From positions 186,001 through 250,000 of the forward strand of contig CAWGKT010000008.1 of NCBI GenBank assembly GCA_963823215.1: DNA of 64,000 nucleotides. The letters are read 5' to 3'. Below are positions 1-8,937 of the stretch, in pieces (the stretch's first letter is position 1; every line of letters begins with the position of its first letter). The notes beneath the pieces are model-generated. The model saw only the letters and a list, made by a program, of their open reading frames with translations. It was not told where the DNA came from and ran no database searches. Made by a program: the position numbers and the translations under genes. Source of the DNA: CAIWHR01 sp963823215 (GTDB lineage: Bacteria > Pseudomonadota > Gammaproteobacteria > Burkholderiales > Casimicrobiaceae).

Positions 1-1
1 C

Positions 2-913
2 AAAGGGTGCCTGCTCGCGGTCGACGACTTCACCTACAGAATTGCGCCTGGGAAGACGCTGGGCCTGGTGGGTGAAAGTGGTTGCGGCAAGTCCACCATC
101 GCCCTGGCGGTGATGGGTTTGCTCCCGTCCAGCGCGACCATCAGCGGACAGGCACACTTTCTGGGCAGTGAGCTGTTTGCCCAGACCGAGGCGCAGTGGC
201 GCCGGGTGCGTGGCAACCGCATGGCGATGATCTTTCAGGAGCCGATGACGGCGCTGAACCCAGTCATCCCCATTGGCGTGCAGATCAGCGAGACGCTGCT
301 GCTGCACCAGGGGCTCAGTGGCAATGCCGGACTGGAGCGCGCGATCGAGATGCTCGACGAAGTGGGCATTGCGTCCGCGCGAACCCGCGCCGCGGCCTAC
401 CCGCATCAGCTTTCGGGTGGCATGCGGCAGCGCGCCATGATTGCCATGGCGTTGGCGTGCCGCCCCAGCCTGCTGATCGCGGATGAGCCCACGACCGCTT
501 TGGATGTAACCATCCAGGCGCAGATTCTGGAGCTGATGTTGGAACTGCAGGACCGCATTGGCATGGCCATTCAGTTCATCAGCCACAATCTCGGCGTGGT
601 GTCCGAACTGGCCGACGACATCATCGTGATGTACGCCGGGCGCATCGTCGAGCGCGCACCGTCGGTCCGGCTGTTTGGCAACGCACGCCACCCCTACACG
701 GCGGGGTTGATTCAGACTTTGCCCAATTTGCAGCATCGCCAGCCGCGCCTGCCGGTGATTCCCGGTGGCATGCCCAACCTGGCGATAGCTGTTCCGGGTT
801 GCCGCTTTGCAGATCGTTGCCCGCGTGTGGTCGCGCAGTGTCGCGAGCACGTTCCGCCGCTTGTCAACGTAGCGCCCGGACACGAGGTGGCCTGTTTCAG
901 GGCCGACGCATGA
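2..913 (+). CDS. dppD: Peptide/nickel ABC transporter ATP-binding protein, DppD/OppD type (5' end cut off)
   Basis: ATPase that powers import of short peptides or similar solutes at the inner membrane. The frame is open to the left edge, so the N-terminus lies outside the window. Visible motifs in order are Walker A (GESGCGKS), Q-loop (MIFQEPMTALNP), ABC signature (LSGGMRQR), Walker B (LLIADEPTTALD) and the H-loop (ISHNLGVV). They are followed by the C-terminal oligopeptide-transporter extension with paired cysteines (CRFADRCP), which separates DppD/OppD-type ATPases from other ABC proteins. The stop overlaps the next start as ATGA. The substrate cannot be told from sequence; the binding protein is probably upstream of the window. 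Confidence 0.9.
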   Translation, partial: KGCLLAVDDFTYRIAPGKTLGLVGESGCGKSTIALAVMGLLPSSATISGQAHFLGSELFAQTEAQWRRVRGNRMAMIFQEPMTALNPVIPIGVQISETLLLHQGLSGNAGLERAIEMLDEVGIASARTRAAAYPHQLSGGMRQRAMIAMALACRPSLLIADEPTTALDVTIQAQILELMLELQDRIGMAIQFISHNLGVVSELADDIIVMYAGRIVERAPSVRLFGNARHPYTAGLIQTLPNLQHRQPRLPVIPGGMPNLAIAVPGCRFADRCPRVVAQCREHVPPLVNVAPGHEVACFRADA

Positions 914-1896
914 GTTCGCATTCACCATTGCTGCAAGTCGAGCAATTGGCCGTGCACTTTCCGATGGCCCGCAACTCCTGGTTGCAGCGCGGGGCGTCGC
1001 CGGTGTTGCAGGCCGTGTCGGATGTCAGCTTTTCCATGATGCCAGGTGAAACGCTCGCCCTGGTAGGTGAAAGCGGGTGTGGCAAGACCACGCTCGGCCG
1101 CGCGCTGGTGGGCTTGTACCCGACCACTCATGGCGCCATCCGCTTCAAGGGCCACGACCTGGCCACGATGACGAAGGCCCAGCGGCAACAGTCGCGGCAC
1201 GCCATCCAGATGATTTTTCAGGACCCCTATGAGTCGCTGAATCCACGCCTGCCGGTGTCCGACGTCATCATCGAGCCGTTGCTGATTCACTGCATCGGCA
1301 GCCAATCTGAGCGCGCCGACCGGGCTCGTGCGCTGATCGCGCAGGTGGGTTTGCCGGTGGACGCGCTGAACCGCTATCCACACCAGTTCTCCGGTGGCCA
1401 ACGCCAGCGCATCGCGATCGCCCGCGCTCTCGGCCCTGAACCGGAGCTGATCGTGGCCGACGAGCCTCTTTCAGCGCTCGACGTTTCCATTCAGAGCCAG
1501 ATCCTGAACCTGATGAGCGAGTTGCGCGAACAGAGGCGTTTGAGCTACCTGTTCATCAGTCACGATCTGTCCGCCGTTCACCATCTTGCTGACCGGGTGG
1601 CGGTGATGTACCTGGGGCGACTGGTCGAGGTCGCGCCGCGTTCCGAGCTGTTTGCGATCCCGGGTCACCCCTACACCCGGGCGCTTCTGGATGCCATCCC
1701 CCGCATCGGGCAAGGGCGGCGCAGCCGGGGCCGAACCATTCAGGGCGACTTGCCGAGCCCGCTGAAGCCACCGTCGGGTTGTGCCTTTCACCCGCGCTGT
1801 CCGAAGGCGCAGGCCCTGTGCAAGACCGAGGCGCCAGTGCTGCTGCCCGCGCCCGGGCGACCGCAGCAACTGGTGGCGTGCCACTTCAAGGACTGA
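910..1896 (+). CDS. dppF: Peptide/nickel ABC transporter ATP-binding protein, DppF/OppF type
   Basis: Second ATPase of the importer, 328 residues, pairing with the preceding DppD-like subunit. It has Walker A (GESGCGKTT), signature (FSGGQRQR), Walker B (LIVADEPLSALD) and the C-terminal Cys extension (CAFHPRCP). The ATG at 910 overlaps the upstream TGA by four bases, so translation is probably coupled; an in-frame start further upstream would lie inside dppD and is unlikely. The gene ends just before a palindromic intergenic repeat that separates it from the permease genes. Confidence 0.92.
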   Translation: MSSHSPLLQVEQLAVHFPMARNSWLQRGASPVLQAVSDVSFSMMPGETLALVGESGCGKTTLGRALVGLYPTTHGAIRFKGHDLATMTKAQRQQSRHAIQMIFQDPYESLNPRLPVSDVIIEPLLIHCIGSQSERADRARALIAQVGLPVDALNRYPHQFSGGQRQRIAIARALGPEPELIVADEPLSALDVSIQSQILNLMSELREQRRLSYLFISHDLSAVHHLADRVAVMYLGRLVEVAPRSELFAIPGHPYTRALLDAIPRIGQGRRSRGRTIQGDLPSPLKPPSGCAFHPRCPKAQALCKTEAPVLLPAPGRPQQLVACHFKD

Positions 1897-1905
1897 AATG
1901 AACGG

Positions 1906-1979
1906 CCCCCACGCTCACTGCGTTCTCTGCCCCCCGCGGGGGCAGTCAGCGCCCTTCGGGCGGCCGGGCGGGCGCTGAG
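1906..1979 (+). repeat. Palindromic intergenic repeat, copy A
   Basis: A GC-rich element beginning CCCCCACGCT and containing the inner palindromes TGCCCCCCGCGGGGGCA and GCCCTTCGGGCGGCC. It is closely related to copy B at 26344-26418 and, in the opposite orientation, to copies C and D at 53331-53493. It sits inside an operon between the second ATPase gene and the first permease gene, so it may shape mRNA stability or the ratio of products. It resembles the REP-like elements of Burkholderiales. Confidence 0.75.
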
Positions 1980-1987
1980 AACCCACC

Positions 1988-2944
1988 ATGCTTCGTTTCA
2001 TTGCCTCACGACTGTTGCAGAGCGTCATGGTGCTGCTGGTCATGTCGTTCATAATTTACGGCCTGATCGGGCTGATGCCGGGTGATCCGATCGACATCAT
2101 GGTCAACTCCAACCCGGGCTACACGGCGCAGGATGTGGCTCGCTTGCGCGCCCAGTACGGTCTGGACCAACCCCTGCTGACGCGGTACTGGCACTGGTTG
2201 CAGGCGGCGGTCACGCTGGATTTTGGCTATTCGCGCACGTATTCCCAGCCGGTACTGGTCGTCCTGGTGCCGGCATTGATCCAGACCGGCAAGCTGGTAG
2301 GCCTCGCGTTCATGGTGTTCACGGTGCTGGCGCTCACACTGGGCATTGCCGCAGCGCTGGCCAAGGGCTCCGTGCTGGATCGCATGATCAACCTGCTCGC
2401 ATTTGCCGGCATCTCGGTACCGGTGTTCTTTCTGGCACTGATGCTCATCTACCTGTTTGCCGTGCGCCTGGGTTGGCTGCCGGCTAGCGGCATGTTCACC
2501 ATCGGTGGAAGCGGTGGTGCGGTCGACACTGCCAAGTACCTGGTCTTGCCGGTGCTGACGCTGACGGCGGCCTTTGCCGGGCGTTTCACCCGCTTTACGC
2601 GCGCGTCGATGGTCGAGGTGATGCGCATGGACTACATTCGCACCGCGCGCGCCAAAGGCGCCGGCAAGCTGCGCGTGGTGTTCAAGCATGCGCTGCGCAA
2701 CGCCCTGATTCCGGTGGTGACGGTGCTGGCGTTGAGTTTTGGCGCCTTGCTGGGCGGCGCCCTCATCACCGAGACGATGTTTGCCCAGCGTGGCATGGGC
2801 AAGCTCATCTACGATGCCATCATGGGCAACGACTTCAACCTGGCACTCATGGGCCTGCTGTTTGCCACGACTGCCACATTGGTCTCGAACCTTGTGGCCG
2901 ACATCGCCTACGCCTGGCTCGACCCCAGGATTTCGCTGTCATGA
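1988..2944 (+). CDS. dppB: Peptide/nickel ABC transporter permease, DppB type
   Basis: Inner-membrane permease of 318 residues. An N-terminal hydrophobic segment starts directly after MLRFIASRLLQS, followed by the periplasmic loop typical of DppB with GLMPGDPID and YGLDQP, then about five more membrane segments. The cytoplasmic EAA-type loop that contacts the ATPases contains RTARAKGA. The stop overlaps the next start (ATGA), indicating translational coupling with the partner permease. Confidence 0.92.
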   Translation: MLRFIASRLLQSVMVLLVMSFIIYGLIGLMPGDPIDIMVNSNPGYTAQDVARLRAQYGLDQPLLTRYWHWLQAAVTLDFGYSRTYSQPVLVVLVPALIQTGKLVGLAFMVFTVLALTLGIAAALAKGSVLDRMINLLAFAGISVPVFFLALMLIYLFAVRLGWLPASGMFTIGGSGGAVDTAKYLVLPVLTLTAAFAGRFTRFTRASMVEVMRMDYIRTARAKGAGKLRVVFKHALRNALIPVVTVLALSFGALLGGALITETMFAQRGMGKLIYDAIMGNDFNLALMGLLFATTATLVSNLVADIAYAWLDPRISLS

Positions 2945-3894
2945 CCGAACGCGCCACGCTCCGCGTCGCGATGGCCGCCACATCCGTCGCCGACCGCCCC
3001 CAGTCGGTCTGGCAGTTGCGCTGGCGGCGCTTGCTCCACAACCGTGTCGCCATGGCGGGCGGAGTGGTGCTCATTCTGCTGGCCCTGTTTGCCGCCGGGG
3101 CACCGGTGTACGAGCGCGTGATGGGCGTTGACGTTAACGATACCGATCTCCTCCATCGCTTTGCGCCTCCCTCGGCACAGCATCTGTTGGGGACCGATGA
3201 GGCCGGCCGCGACGTCATGGCGCGGCTGATGTACGGCGGGCGCGTTTCCCTGTTGGTCGGCCTGCTGGGCGCCGTCAGTGCAGCTGTCGTTGGCACCGTG
3301 ATCGGTTTGATCGCCGGCTACTACCGTGGCCGTACCGAGGCTCTGCTGATGCGCGTCACCGACGGCGTGATCTCGCTGCCCATTCTGCCCTTGCTCATCG
3401 TCTTTGCCGCCATCGACTTGCAGAAGCTGGGCTTTTCCCAGGAGTTCGTGCGCTCCAGCGCGGCCAATTTCTACCGCATCGTGTTCATCATTGCCCTGGT
3501 CGAGTGGACCACTGTCGCGCGGCTGGTGCGTGCCTCCACGCTGAGCCTGATGACCCGGGAATACGTGCTCGCGGCCCGCACTCAGGGCGCCAGGGCCCGC
3601 CACATCCTTAGCGTGCACGTGCTGCCCAACACCGCGTCGCCGATCATTGTGGCGCTCAGTCTCGCCGTCGGGCAGATCATCCTGCTGGAAAGCACCCTGA
3701 GCTTTCTCGGTCTCGGTATTCAACCGCCCACGCCGAGCTGGGGCAACATGCTCAACAACGCGCAGGAATTGATCTCGCGTGCGCCAGAGCTGGCTTTTTA
3801 CCCGGGCTTTCTGATCTTCATCACCGTCATTGCCGTCAATTTTCTGGGAGATGGCCTGCAGGATGCGTTTGACCCGCGAGCGGAGTCGCATTGA
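2941..3894 (+). CDS. dppC: Peptide/nickel ABC transporter permease, DppC type
   Basis: Second permease, 317 residues. It has the N-terminal cytoplasmic stretch and first membrane helix of DppC proteins, the conserved loop FAPPSAQHLLGTDEAGRDV, which is diagnostic of this family, and a C-terminal part ending in FLGDGLQDAFDPR. The order ATPase-ATPase-permease-permease differs from the usual dppABCDF; no solute-binding gene follows, so it is expected upstream of the window. Last gene of this operon. Confidence 0.92.
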   Translation: MTERATLRVAMAATSVADRPQSVWQLRWRRLLHNRVAMAGGVVLILLALFAAGAPVYERVMGVDVNDTDLLHRFAPPSAQHLLGTDEAGRDVMARLMYGGRVSLLVGLLGAVSAAVVGTVIGLIAGYYRGRTEALLMRVTDGVISLPILPLLIVFAAIDLQKLGFSQEFVRSSAANFYRIVFIIALVEWTTVARLVRASTLSLMTREYVLAARTQGARARHILSVHVLPNTASPIIVALSLAVGQIILLESTLSFLGLGIQPPTPSWGNMLNNAQELISRAPELAFYPGFLIFITVIAVNFLGDGLQDAFDPRAESH

Positions 3895-3990
3895 ACTGAT
3901 GTCCGATCGCGGTCACGCTCGATGGCCGCCGAACGGCCAACCGAGACGGGCCGTCGCCCACAACTGACGGTTGACCAGCAACCACCGAAC

Positions 3991-4010
3991 CCACCACAAT
4001 CAGGCTCGCG
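3991..4010 (+). repeat. 20-bp repeat, copy 1
   Basis: Matches 19 of 20 bases with 8863-8882, and the similarity extends a few bases on both sides. Both copies lie shortly upstream of a gene. Function unknown. Confidence 0.5.
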
Positions 4011-4045
4011 TGGTTGAATGTGCCGATGTTTCGGATGGCCATCAG

Positions 4046-4714
4046 ATGATGCTTTCGCGTCGCCGGGTCCTGCTCGCTTCATCCGCTCTGCTTGGCTCGT
4101 CTTGGGCCGCCCTTGCGGCCGTGAGCAGGAGCGTTCTCGAGTTGCGGGTGGAGTACACCGCGACGAGCCTCAACGGTACGGATGGACGCAACACGCCCGG
4201 CCGTCTGTGGCGCACCCACTCGGCGCTGCGCCACGAAGGCAAACAGCATGGTCGTTCGCTGACCGTGATCGCACGGCTCGATCGCAATCTTTGCTGGCTG
4301 GTGATGGCGGAGCCCCGTTTCGCGATTGAGACCGACCTCTCCGCACTCGATCTGCCACTCGATGTGCTGAACGGCGGCGGCGACATGCGCCAGATTCGTG
4401 AAGGACGGGAGCGGGTGAACGGGCTGGATACCATGCGGGTTCGCGTCGAGCGCATCGCCGGTTCGGGAACCAGCTTCACCGGCCACATCTGGGCGACCGA
4501 CCAGGGTGTCATCGCGCGCCTCGCTGGCGAGGGCGAGAGCCGTGGCCACCGTGGTCGGGCGCTGATGAATTTCCGCGATGTGCAGATCGGACCGCTCGAT
4601 CCTGGACTGTTTGAGGCGCCCCTCGGGGTCCAGCTCGTCGCCGTCAAGGGCGGCGATCTAGCGGCGTTGCTTGAGGGCATGGAAGCGGCCGGCCGGATCG
4701 GGCGGCGTCGCTGA
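4046..4714 (+). CDS. Tat-exported protein of unknown function
   Basis: About 220 residues from the ATG at 4046; a second ATG directly follows. The N-terminus MMLSRRRVLLASSALLGSS is a twin-arginine signal, with an alanine-rich cleavage region near residue 28, so the product is probably exported folded to the periplasm. The mature part is rich in beta-strand pattern and looks like a LolA/DUF4412-type lipid- or ligand-binding fold: a track with WATDQGVIARL near the middle and a C-terminal FEAPLGVQLV. I do not recognise the exact family. An in-frame start at 3971 would add 25 residues before the signal and is disfavoured. Stands alone between the ABC operon and the glutaminase gene. Confidence 0.6.
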   Translation: MMLSRRRVLLASSALLGSSWAALAAVSRSVLELRVEYTATSLNGTDGRNTPGRLWRTHSALRHEGKQHGRSLTVIARLDRNLCWLVMAEPRFAIETDLSALDLPLDVLNGGGDMRQIREGRERVNGLDTMRVRVERIAGSGTSFTGHIWATDQGVIARLAGEGESRGHRGRALMNFRDVQIGPLDPGLFEAPLGVQLVAVKGGDLAALLEGMEAAGRIGRRR

Positions 4715-5010
4715 CCGGCCAGGAGCCGTCAGATGAGCCGGGCACAGAGACGGCTCCAAACCGGACGTTGAACTGCGACCCCTATCGGAGCATGAGGGGG
4801 TTGAACGTTCAGTAACGGACGGCCGCACGAGAATCTCGTGCGTTGCGATAAGCGCAGCCGATCGCTGGAGTATCCGGGCAATCGCGCGCTGCGCCCCGGG
4901 AGTCATTGCTAATTTTGACATGAAGTCCGTCGTTTCCGGGCCTTCCCGATGCAGGGCCGGCACGGTACTTGCGTCCTTTCGTGATTCGCACAAATCCTGG
5001 GCGCAAATTC

Positions 5011-6834
5011 ATGCACTCCCCCATCCAGACGTATCTTGCCGAACTTCACGGCCGTCTCGCAGGCATGCATCGAGGCGCCTTGGCGAACTACATACCCGAG
5101 CTCGCCAATGCCGATCCGCAATGGTTTGGAATCTGCCTCGTCACCATGGACGGTGTGGCCTATTCAGTGGGCGATACCGACCAGCTGTTCACGATGCAAT
5201 CGATCTCCAAACCTTTCGTTTATGCCACGGCACTTGCGGATCGCGGGGAGCAGTTCGTGACAAGCAAGGTAGGTCTGGAACCGAGTGGCGATGCCTTCAA
5301 CTCCATCAGTCTTGATCCCCAAACTGGTGCGCCACTCAATCCGATGATCAATGCCGGTGCAATCGCCACGACCAGCATCGTCGCTGGCGAGTCGACGGAA
5401 GCCCAGTGGCAACGGATTGAATCCGCGATCGCCGTGTTTGTGGGGCGGGACGTCCGTGTCGATGAGTCGATTTACCGGTCGGAGAGCGAGACCGGCTTCC
5501 GCAACCGTGCCATTGCGTGGATGCTGAAGAACTTCGGCGTCATCGACGGCGAGCCCATGGCATCACTGGAGAACTACTTCCGGCAGTGCTCCCTTCTGGT
5601 CAGCTGCCGCGACCTGGCCTTCATGGCGGCAACCCTGGCGAACGGTGGCGTTCACCCTCTTACGGGCGAATGCGCGCTCGCGACTGAGCACGTCGAGCGA
5701 GTGTTGAGCGTGATGGCCACCTGCGGAATGTACGACTACGCCGGCAGTTGGCTCTACGAGGTCGGCATGCCAGCCAAGAGCGGTGTAAGCGGCGGGATCA
5801 TTGCCGTCGTCCCGGGGCGTTTCGGGATCGGCATCTTCTCGCCGATGGTCGACAAGAGGGGCAACAGCGTGCGTGGCATCGCCGCATGCAAGCATCTGTC
5901 ACGGGATCTTGGCCTGCACGTCTTCACCCGCACCGCCAGCCCGGCGATGGCTCTGGGCCGTGTCTACACCGGCGCCGAAGCCCCGTCTCGGCGCCAGCAC
6001 GCGGCGGAAATACGCGCCTACCTGAACGAGCACGCACGCCGGATCAAGTACCTGTGCCTTCATGGCGTTCTTGCCGTGGACGGCGTCGAGCACGTCATTC
6101 GCCGCATGCGCGACATGGCTCCCGACAGCCAAAGCTTCATTCTCGACATGCACGAGGTGATCGGGATCTCCGAAAGCGCTGCACGCCTATTGAATCAGGC
6201 CCGGCTCGGCTTCGGCGAGGATGGCATTGCCGTCGTATGTGCCCGCATTCGGGATTACCGGGCCATCATGGGTCCGTTGAGCAAGGCGGTAGGCAGGGGG
6301 GATCGCGGTTTTCTTGTCTTCGAGGACAACGACCTGGCAGTAGAGTGGTGCGAGAATCGACTCGTCAGCGGGCTTCCCGAAGCATCTGCGGCGAAGAGGT
6401 CCCTGGCCGATTCGGTCCTGTTCCGGGGAGTGCCCAAGACCTTGCTGGAACAGATCGACGTGGTGATCCAATCGCGCGTGTATGCGCAGGGCGAGCAAAT
6501 ATTGAGGAAAGGACAGGAAGGCGATGGCCGAGTGTTTTTCATCGAATCCGGCCACGTCAGCATACTGGTGCCGCTCCAGACCGGCGCACATCAGCGCATC
6601 GCGTCCCTTGGGCCAGGCATGGAATTCGGCGAGATGGCCCTGCTCGGCCAGACGACCCGCAGCGCCTCAGTCTACGCGGACACAGAGGTCCGATGCCGCA
6701 TCCTCGAAGCCGGGGATTTCGGCCGGATCGCGGATGGGGTGCCGCTGCTGAAAATAGCCGTCCTGGAGAACCTGGCCAGCGACATGGCCAACAGGCTGCG
6801 CGGAGCGAACCAGTGGATCGCCGCGCTTGCCTGA
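5011..6834 (+). CDS. glsA: Glutaminase fused to STAS and cyclic-nucleotide-binding domains
   Basis: Hydrolyses L-glutamine to glutamate and ammonia. Residues 1-310 are a serine-dependent glutaminase: the Ser-Lys dyad lies in QSISKPF near residue 64, followed by NAGAI and the C-terminal glycine-rich VSGGIIAVVPG. Residues about 340-445 form a STAS domain (anti-sigma-antagonist fold; DMHEVIGIS marks its central strand). Residues about 465-600 form a CRP-type cyclic-nucleotide-binding domain with EFGEMALLGQTTRSASV as the phosphate-binding cassette. The usual bacterial glutaminase is about 300 residues, so this one is doubled by regulatory modules. A TTG at 4969 would add 14 residues; the ATG at 5011 fits the family start. 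Stands alone, so it is probably regulated by ligand rather than by operon context. Confidence 0.9.
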   Translation: MHSPIQTYLAELHGRLAGMHRGALANYIPELANADPQWFGICLVTMDGVAYSVGDTDQLFTMQSISKPFVYATALADRGEQFVTSKVGLEPSGDAFNSISLDPQTGAPLNPMINAGAIATTSIVAGESTEAQWQRIESAIAVFVGRDVRVDESIYRSESETGFRNRAIAWMLKNFGVIDGEPMASLENYFRQCSLLVSCRDLAFMAATLANGGVHPLTGECALATEHVERVLSVMATCGMYDYAGSWLYEVGMPAKSGVSGGIIAVVPGRFGIGIFSPMVDKRGNSVRGIAACKHLSRDLGLHVFTRTASPAMALGRVYTGAEAPSRRQHAAEIRAYLNEHARRIKYLCLHGVLAVDGVEHVIRRMRDMAPDSQSFILDMHEVIGISESAARLLNQARLGFGEDGIAVVCARIRDYRAIMGPLSKAVGRGDRGFLVFEDNDLAVEWCENRLVSGLPEASAAKRSLADSVLFRGVPKTLLEQIDVVIQSRVYAQGEQILRKGQEGDGRVFFIESGHVSILVPLQTGAHQRIASLGPGMEFGEMALLGQTTRSASVYADTEVRCRILEAGDFGRIADGVPLLKIAVLENLASDMANRLRGANQWIAALA

Positions 6835-6951
6835 TACGCGGATGACGCGGCCCGCGGCCATAATAGCAACCCTACGACCCCGTCGCTCGAAGCGGCAGTT
6901 CACAGCAGCCTAACCGCGGGTCTCGCATCGGAGTTGGCGCCGAGTCGTGAA

Positions 6952-7452
6952 TTATGTTGCCAAGGCCAGTTCAACGGCATCAGCCGGGTCCCTGACGTTG
7001 ACCATCCGGTTCTGATATGCCTCGTACTCCGGCAATTGACGCTCATAAGCGGAAGACAGCAAAGGGGAGGAGATCATGTAATCGGCGGAGGCCCGATTGC
7101 AGGCTACCGGGATGTTCCAGACAACAGCGATGCGCAGGAGCGCCTTGACATCGGGGTCGTGCGGCTGTGGCTGCAGCGGGTCCCAGAAGAAGATGACCAG
7201 GTCGACAGTTCCCTCGGCAATGCGAGCGCCGACTTGCTGGTCTCCACCCAGAGGACCGCTCTGAAGCTTCACCACCGGAATGTGCAGGGCCTCCTCAAGC
7301 AGTATCCCCGTCGTTCCGGTAGCCAACAATTCATGGTTGGCCAACAGGTCGCGATTATATTGAGCCCATTCAAGCAAATCTGCCTTCTTATTATCGTGGG
7401 CCACGAGGGCGATGCGCTTTCGCGGAGTCACTACAGCAACAGGAGCATCCAT
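6952..7452 (-). CDS. mgsA: Methylglyoxal synthase
   Basis: Converts dihydroxyacetone phosphate to methylglyoxal and phosphate, a cytosolic bypass that relieves sugar-phosphate build-up. The 166-residue length fits the family. It shows the N-terminal IALVAHDNKK, the phosphate-binding TGTTG, the SGPLGGDQQ motif carrying the catalytic aspartate region, and DLVIFFWDPL, all strongly conserved in methylglyoxal synthases. Monocistronic and convergent with the glutaminase gene. The ATG at 7452 gives a normal N-terminus; a slight extension before the usual start is possible. Confidence 0.93.
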   Translation of the reverse strand: MDAPVAVVTPRKRIALVAHDNKKADLLEWAQYNRDLLANHELLATGTTGILLEEALHIPVVKLQSGPLGGDQQVGARIAEGTVDLVIFFWDPLQPQPHDPDVKALLRIAVVWNIPVACNRASADYMISSPLLSSAYERQLPEYEAYQNRMVNVRDPADAVELALAT

Positions 7453-7630
7453 GATGCGAATTCCTCAATTTGGAGGGAGTTGAGCAACAACCCGTAGGGA
7501 CCCGTCTGAGCGATGGACGGGCGAAGAACGTCCACATGTGTTTGTGTAGCGAAATGCGTGGCGTCGACCGGGAAGCCCGATCGTCGGACATTGCCCGATG
7601 TTGCAAGGGAAACTGCCATCACGTGCGACA

Positions 7631-8236
7631 CTACGCCGTGCTGGCCTGATCGGGCTCCAACGCAGGCGCTGCGCTTTCCAGCGCGATATTGATGCGCTTC
7701 CACGCTGCGACGTGCGCCTTGAGCGCGTAGTCGTATAGCGCGAATCCCTCGGTTACGCATTCCCCGGCGATCGACTCGGGCGAGGCCGGCGGCAACTCGA
7801 GATGGGCGTCGGCGTCTCCCGCCTCCGTAACAATGTTCATGCCGAAATTCTGCGCGATGTGCATGATCGCCGTGTTCTCCCTGAGACAATGCATGAGGAT
7901 CCTCCGAATGGAACGGTTGCGCGCATGCTTCGCCCCGCGTTCGAACAGTGCACTGCCGACGCCATGGCCGCGGTGCGCCGGTAGAACCGAGAGCCCGAAC
8001 TCGACCACATCGCCCCCGAAGGCCACATGCGCCATGCCGACGAGCCGCAGGCGATCATCGTGGACACCGAATACCGCGTCGCAGCCGAAATCGATTCGTT
8101 CAACGTAGGCGGTGATGCCTTCGGGAGAAAGTGACGAACTGAACCGCAGTCGCCGGTCCGCTGTGGGCAACGCTAGTAGATGCGCCACGATCGAAGCGCA
8201 CGCGCTGGCGTTGAGACGTTGGACCGCGACGGTCAT
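7631..8236 (-). CDS. GNAT-family N-acetyltransferase
   Basis: Acetyl-CoA-dependent acetyltransferase of about 200 residues with unknown acceptor. The GNAT core is clear: VVEFGLSVLPAHRGHGVGS carries the V-x-x-x-x-R/Q-x-x-G-x-G/A acetyl-CoA pyrophosphate loop, followed by the helix ALFERGAKHARN. The chosen start gives MTVAVQRLNAS; an upstream in-frame ATG at 8305 adds 23 residues of poor quality. Not obviously linked in function to the genes on either side. Confidence 0.8.
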   Translation of the reverse strand: MTVAVQRLNASACASIVAHLLALPTADRRLRFSSSLSPEGITAYVERIDFGCDAVFGVHDDRLRLVGMAHVAFGGDVVEFGLSVLPAHRGHGVGSALFERGAKHARNRSIRRILMHCLRENTAIMHIAQNFGMNIVTEAGDADAHLELPPASPESIAGECVTEGFALYDYALKAHVAAWKRINIALESAAPALEPDQASTA

Positions 8237-8937
8237 GATGAAGTCTCCGCGCGCGTCCGGTTCACCACTGGATTCCGGCGGCGGAAGCGACCACGCTTTG
8301 GCCATCAGAGAGGTAACGCCACGTCCCCACCAATTTGTTCAGTGTTAGTTGATCGGTACGCATCTGCGACTCCTATCGTAGGATCAGCCGTTCGGCATGC
8401 CGTGCCGTCGATGTGTACGGCGCCGCACAAACGCAACTTGGGGCTTTTACGCCAACACGTCCAATCATTGTTTTGAATCAATGACATCGATGTGGCTGAT
8501 GAGCGCGTTAACCCATTGTTGCGATGCAGCATTTAGGCGCCCGAGGCGGTCCGGACCATCCCCCGAGAAAGAGGAACCCATTCCCACGAGGCACGCACGA
8601 ACGCAGCGCATCCCCAGTGGGCACGACCGGGCCTGCCGGGAAGACCGGGTCGGTGACCGGCACCTTAGGGCGCCTTGACGCAACTGCTTGCGGGTCTAAT
8701 TGCTCCGCGAGCGTGCACGCGGGGCACGGTGAAATGGAAGGTCCATACCGGACAGCCGATTACGGCTGTGGGCCAGCCGGTGCAGTCCGCCCCGGCCTTC
8801 GAGTTCGACCAGCGCATCGCTTCGTAGCCAGGGCCATCGACGCTTGACCCACCCCATTGACCCCACCAAAATCAGGCTCGCGCGATGAAAACGCCTATCC
8901 TTCGACGCAACATGAAATCAAGAAGGAAAGACCGATA
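8237..8937. other. Intergenic region without a convincing gene
   Basis: About 700 bases between the acetyltransferase and the GT25 gene. I see no convincing gene. A short open stretch near 8690-8829 on the plus strand ends in a plausible protein tail (SAPAFEFDQRIAS) and could be the 3' scrap of a lost gene. The second copy of the 20-bp repeat lies at 8863-8882, just upstream of the GT25 gene. Confidence 0.5.
8863..8882 (+). repeat. 20-bp repeat, copy 2
   Basis: Matches 19 of 20 bases with 3991-4010. It lies 56 bases before the GTG start of the GT25 glycosyltransferase. Confidence 0.5.

Noticed and set aside
8524..8847. A 107-codon plus-strand frame.
   Set aside because: Low-quality composition, no ribosome-binding site and no motif.
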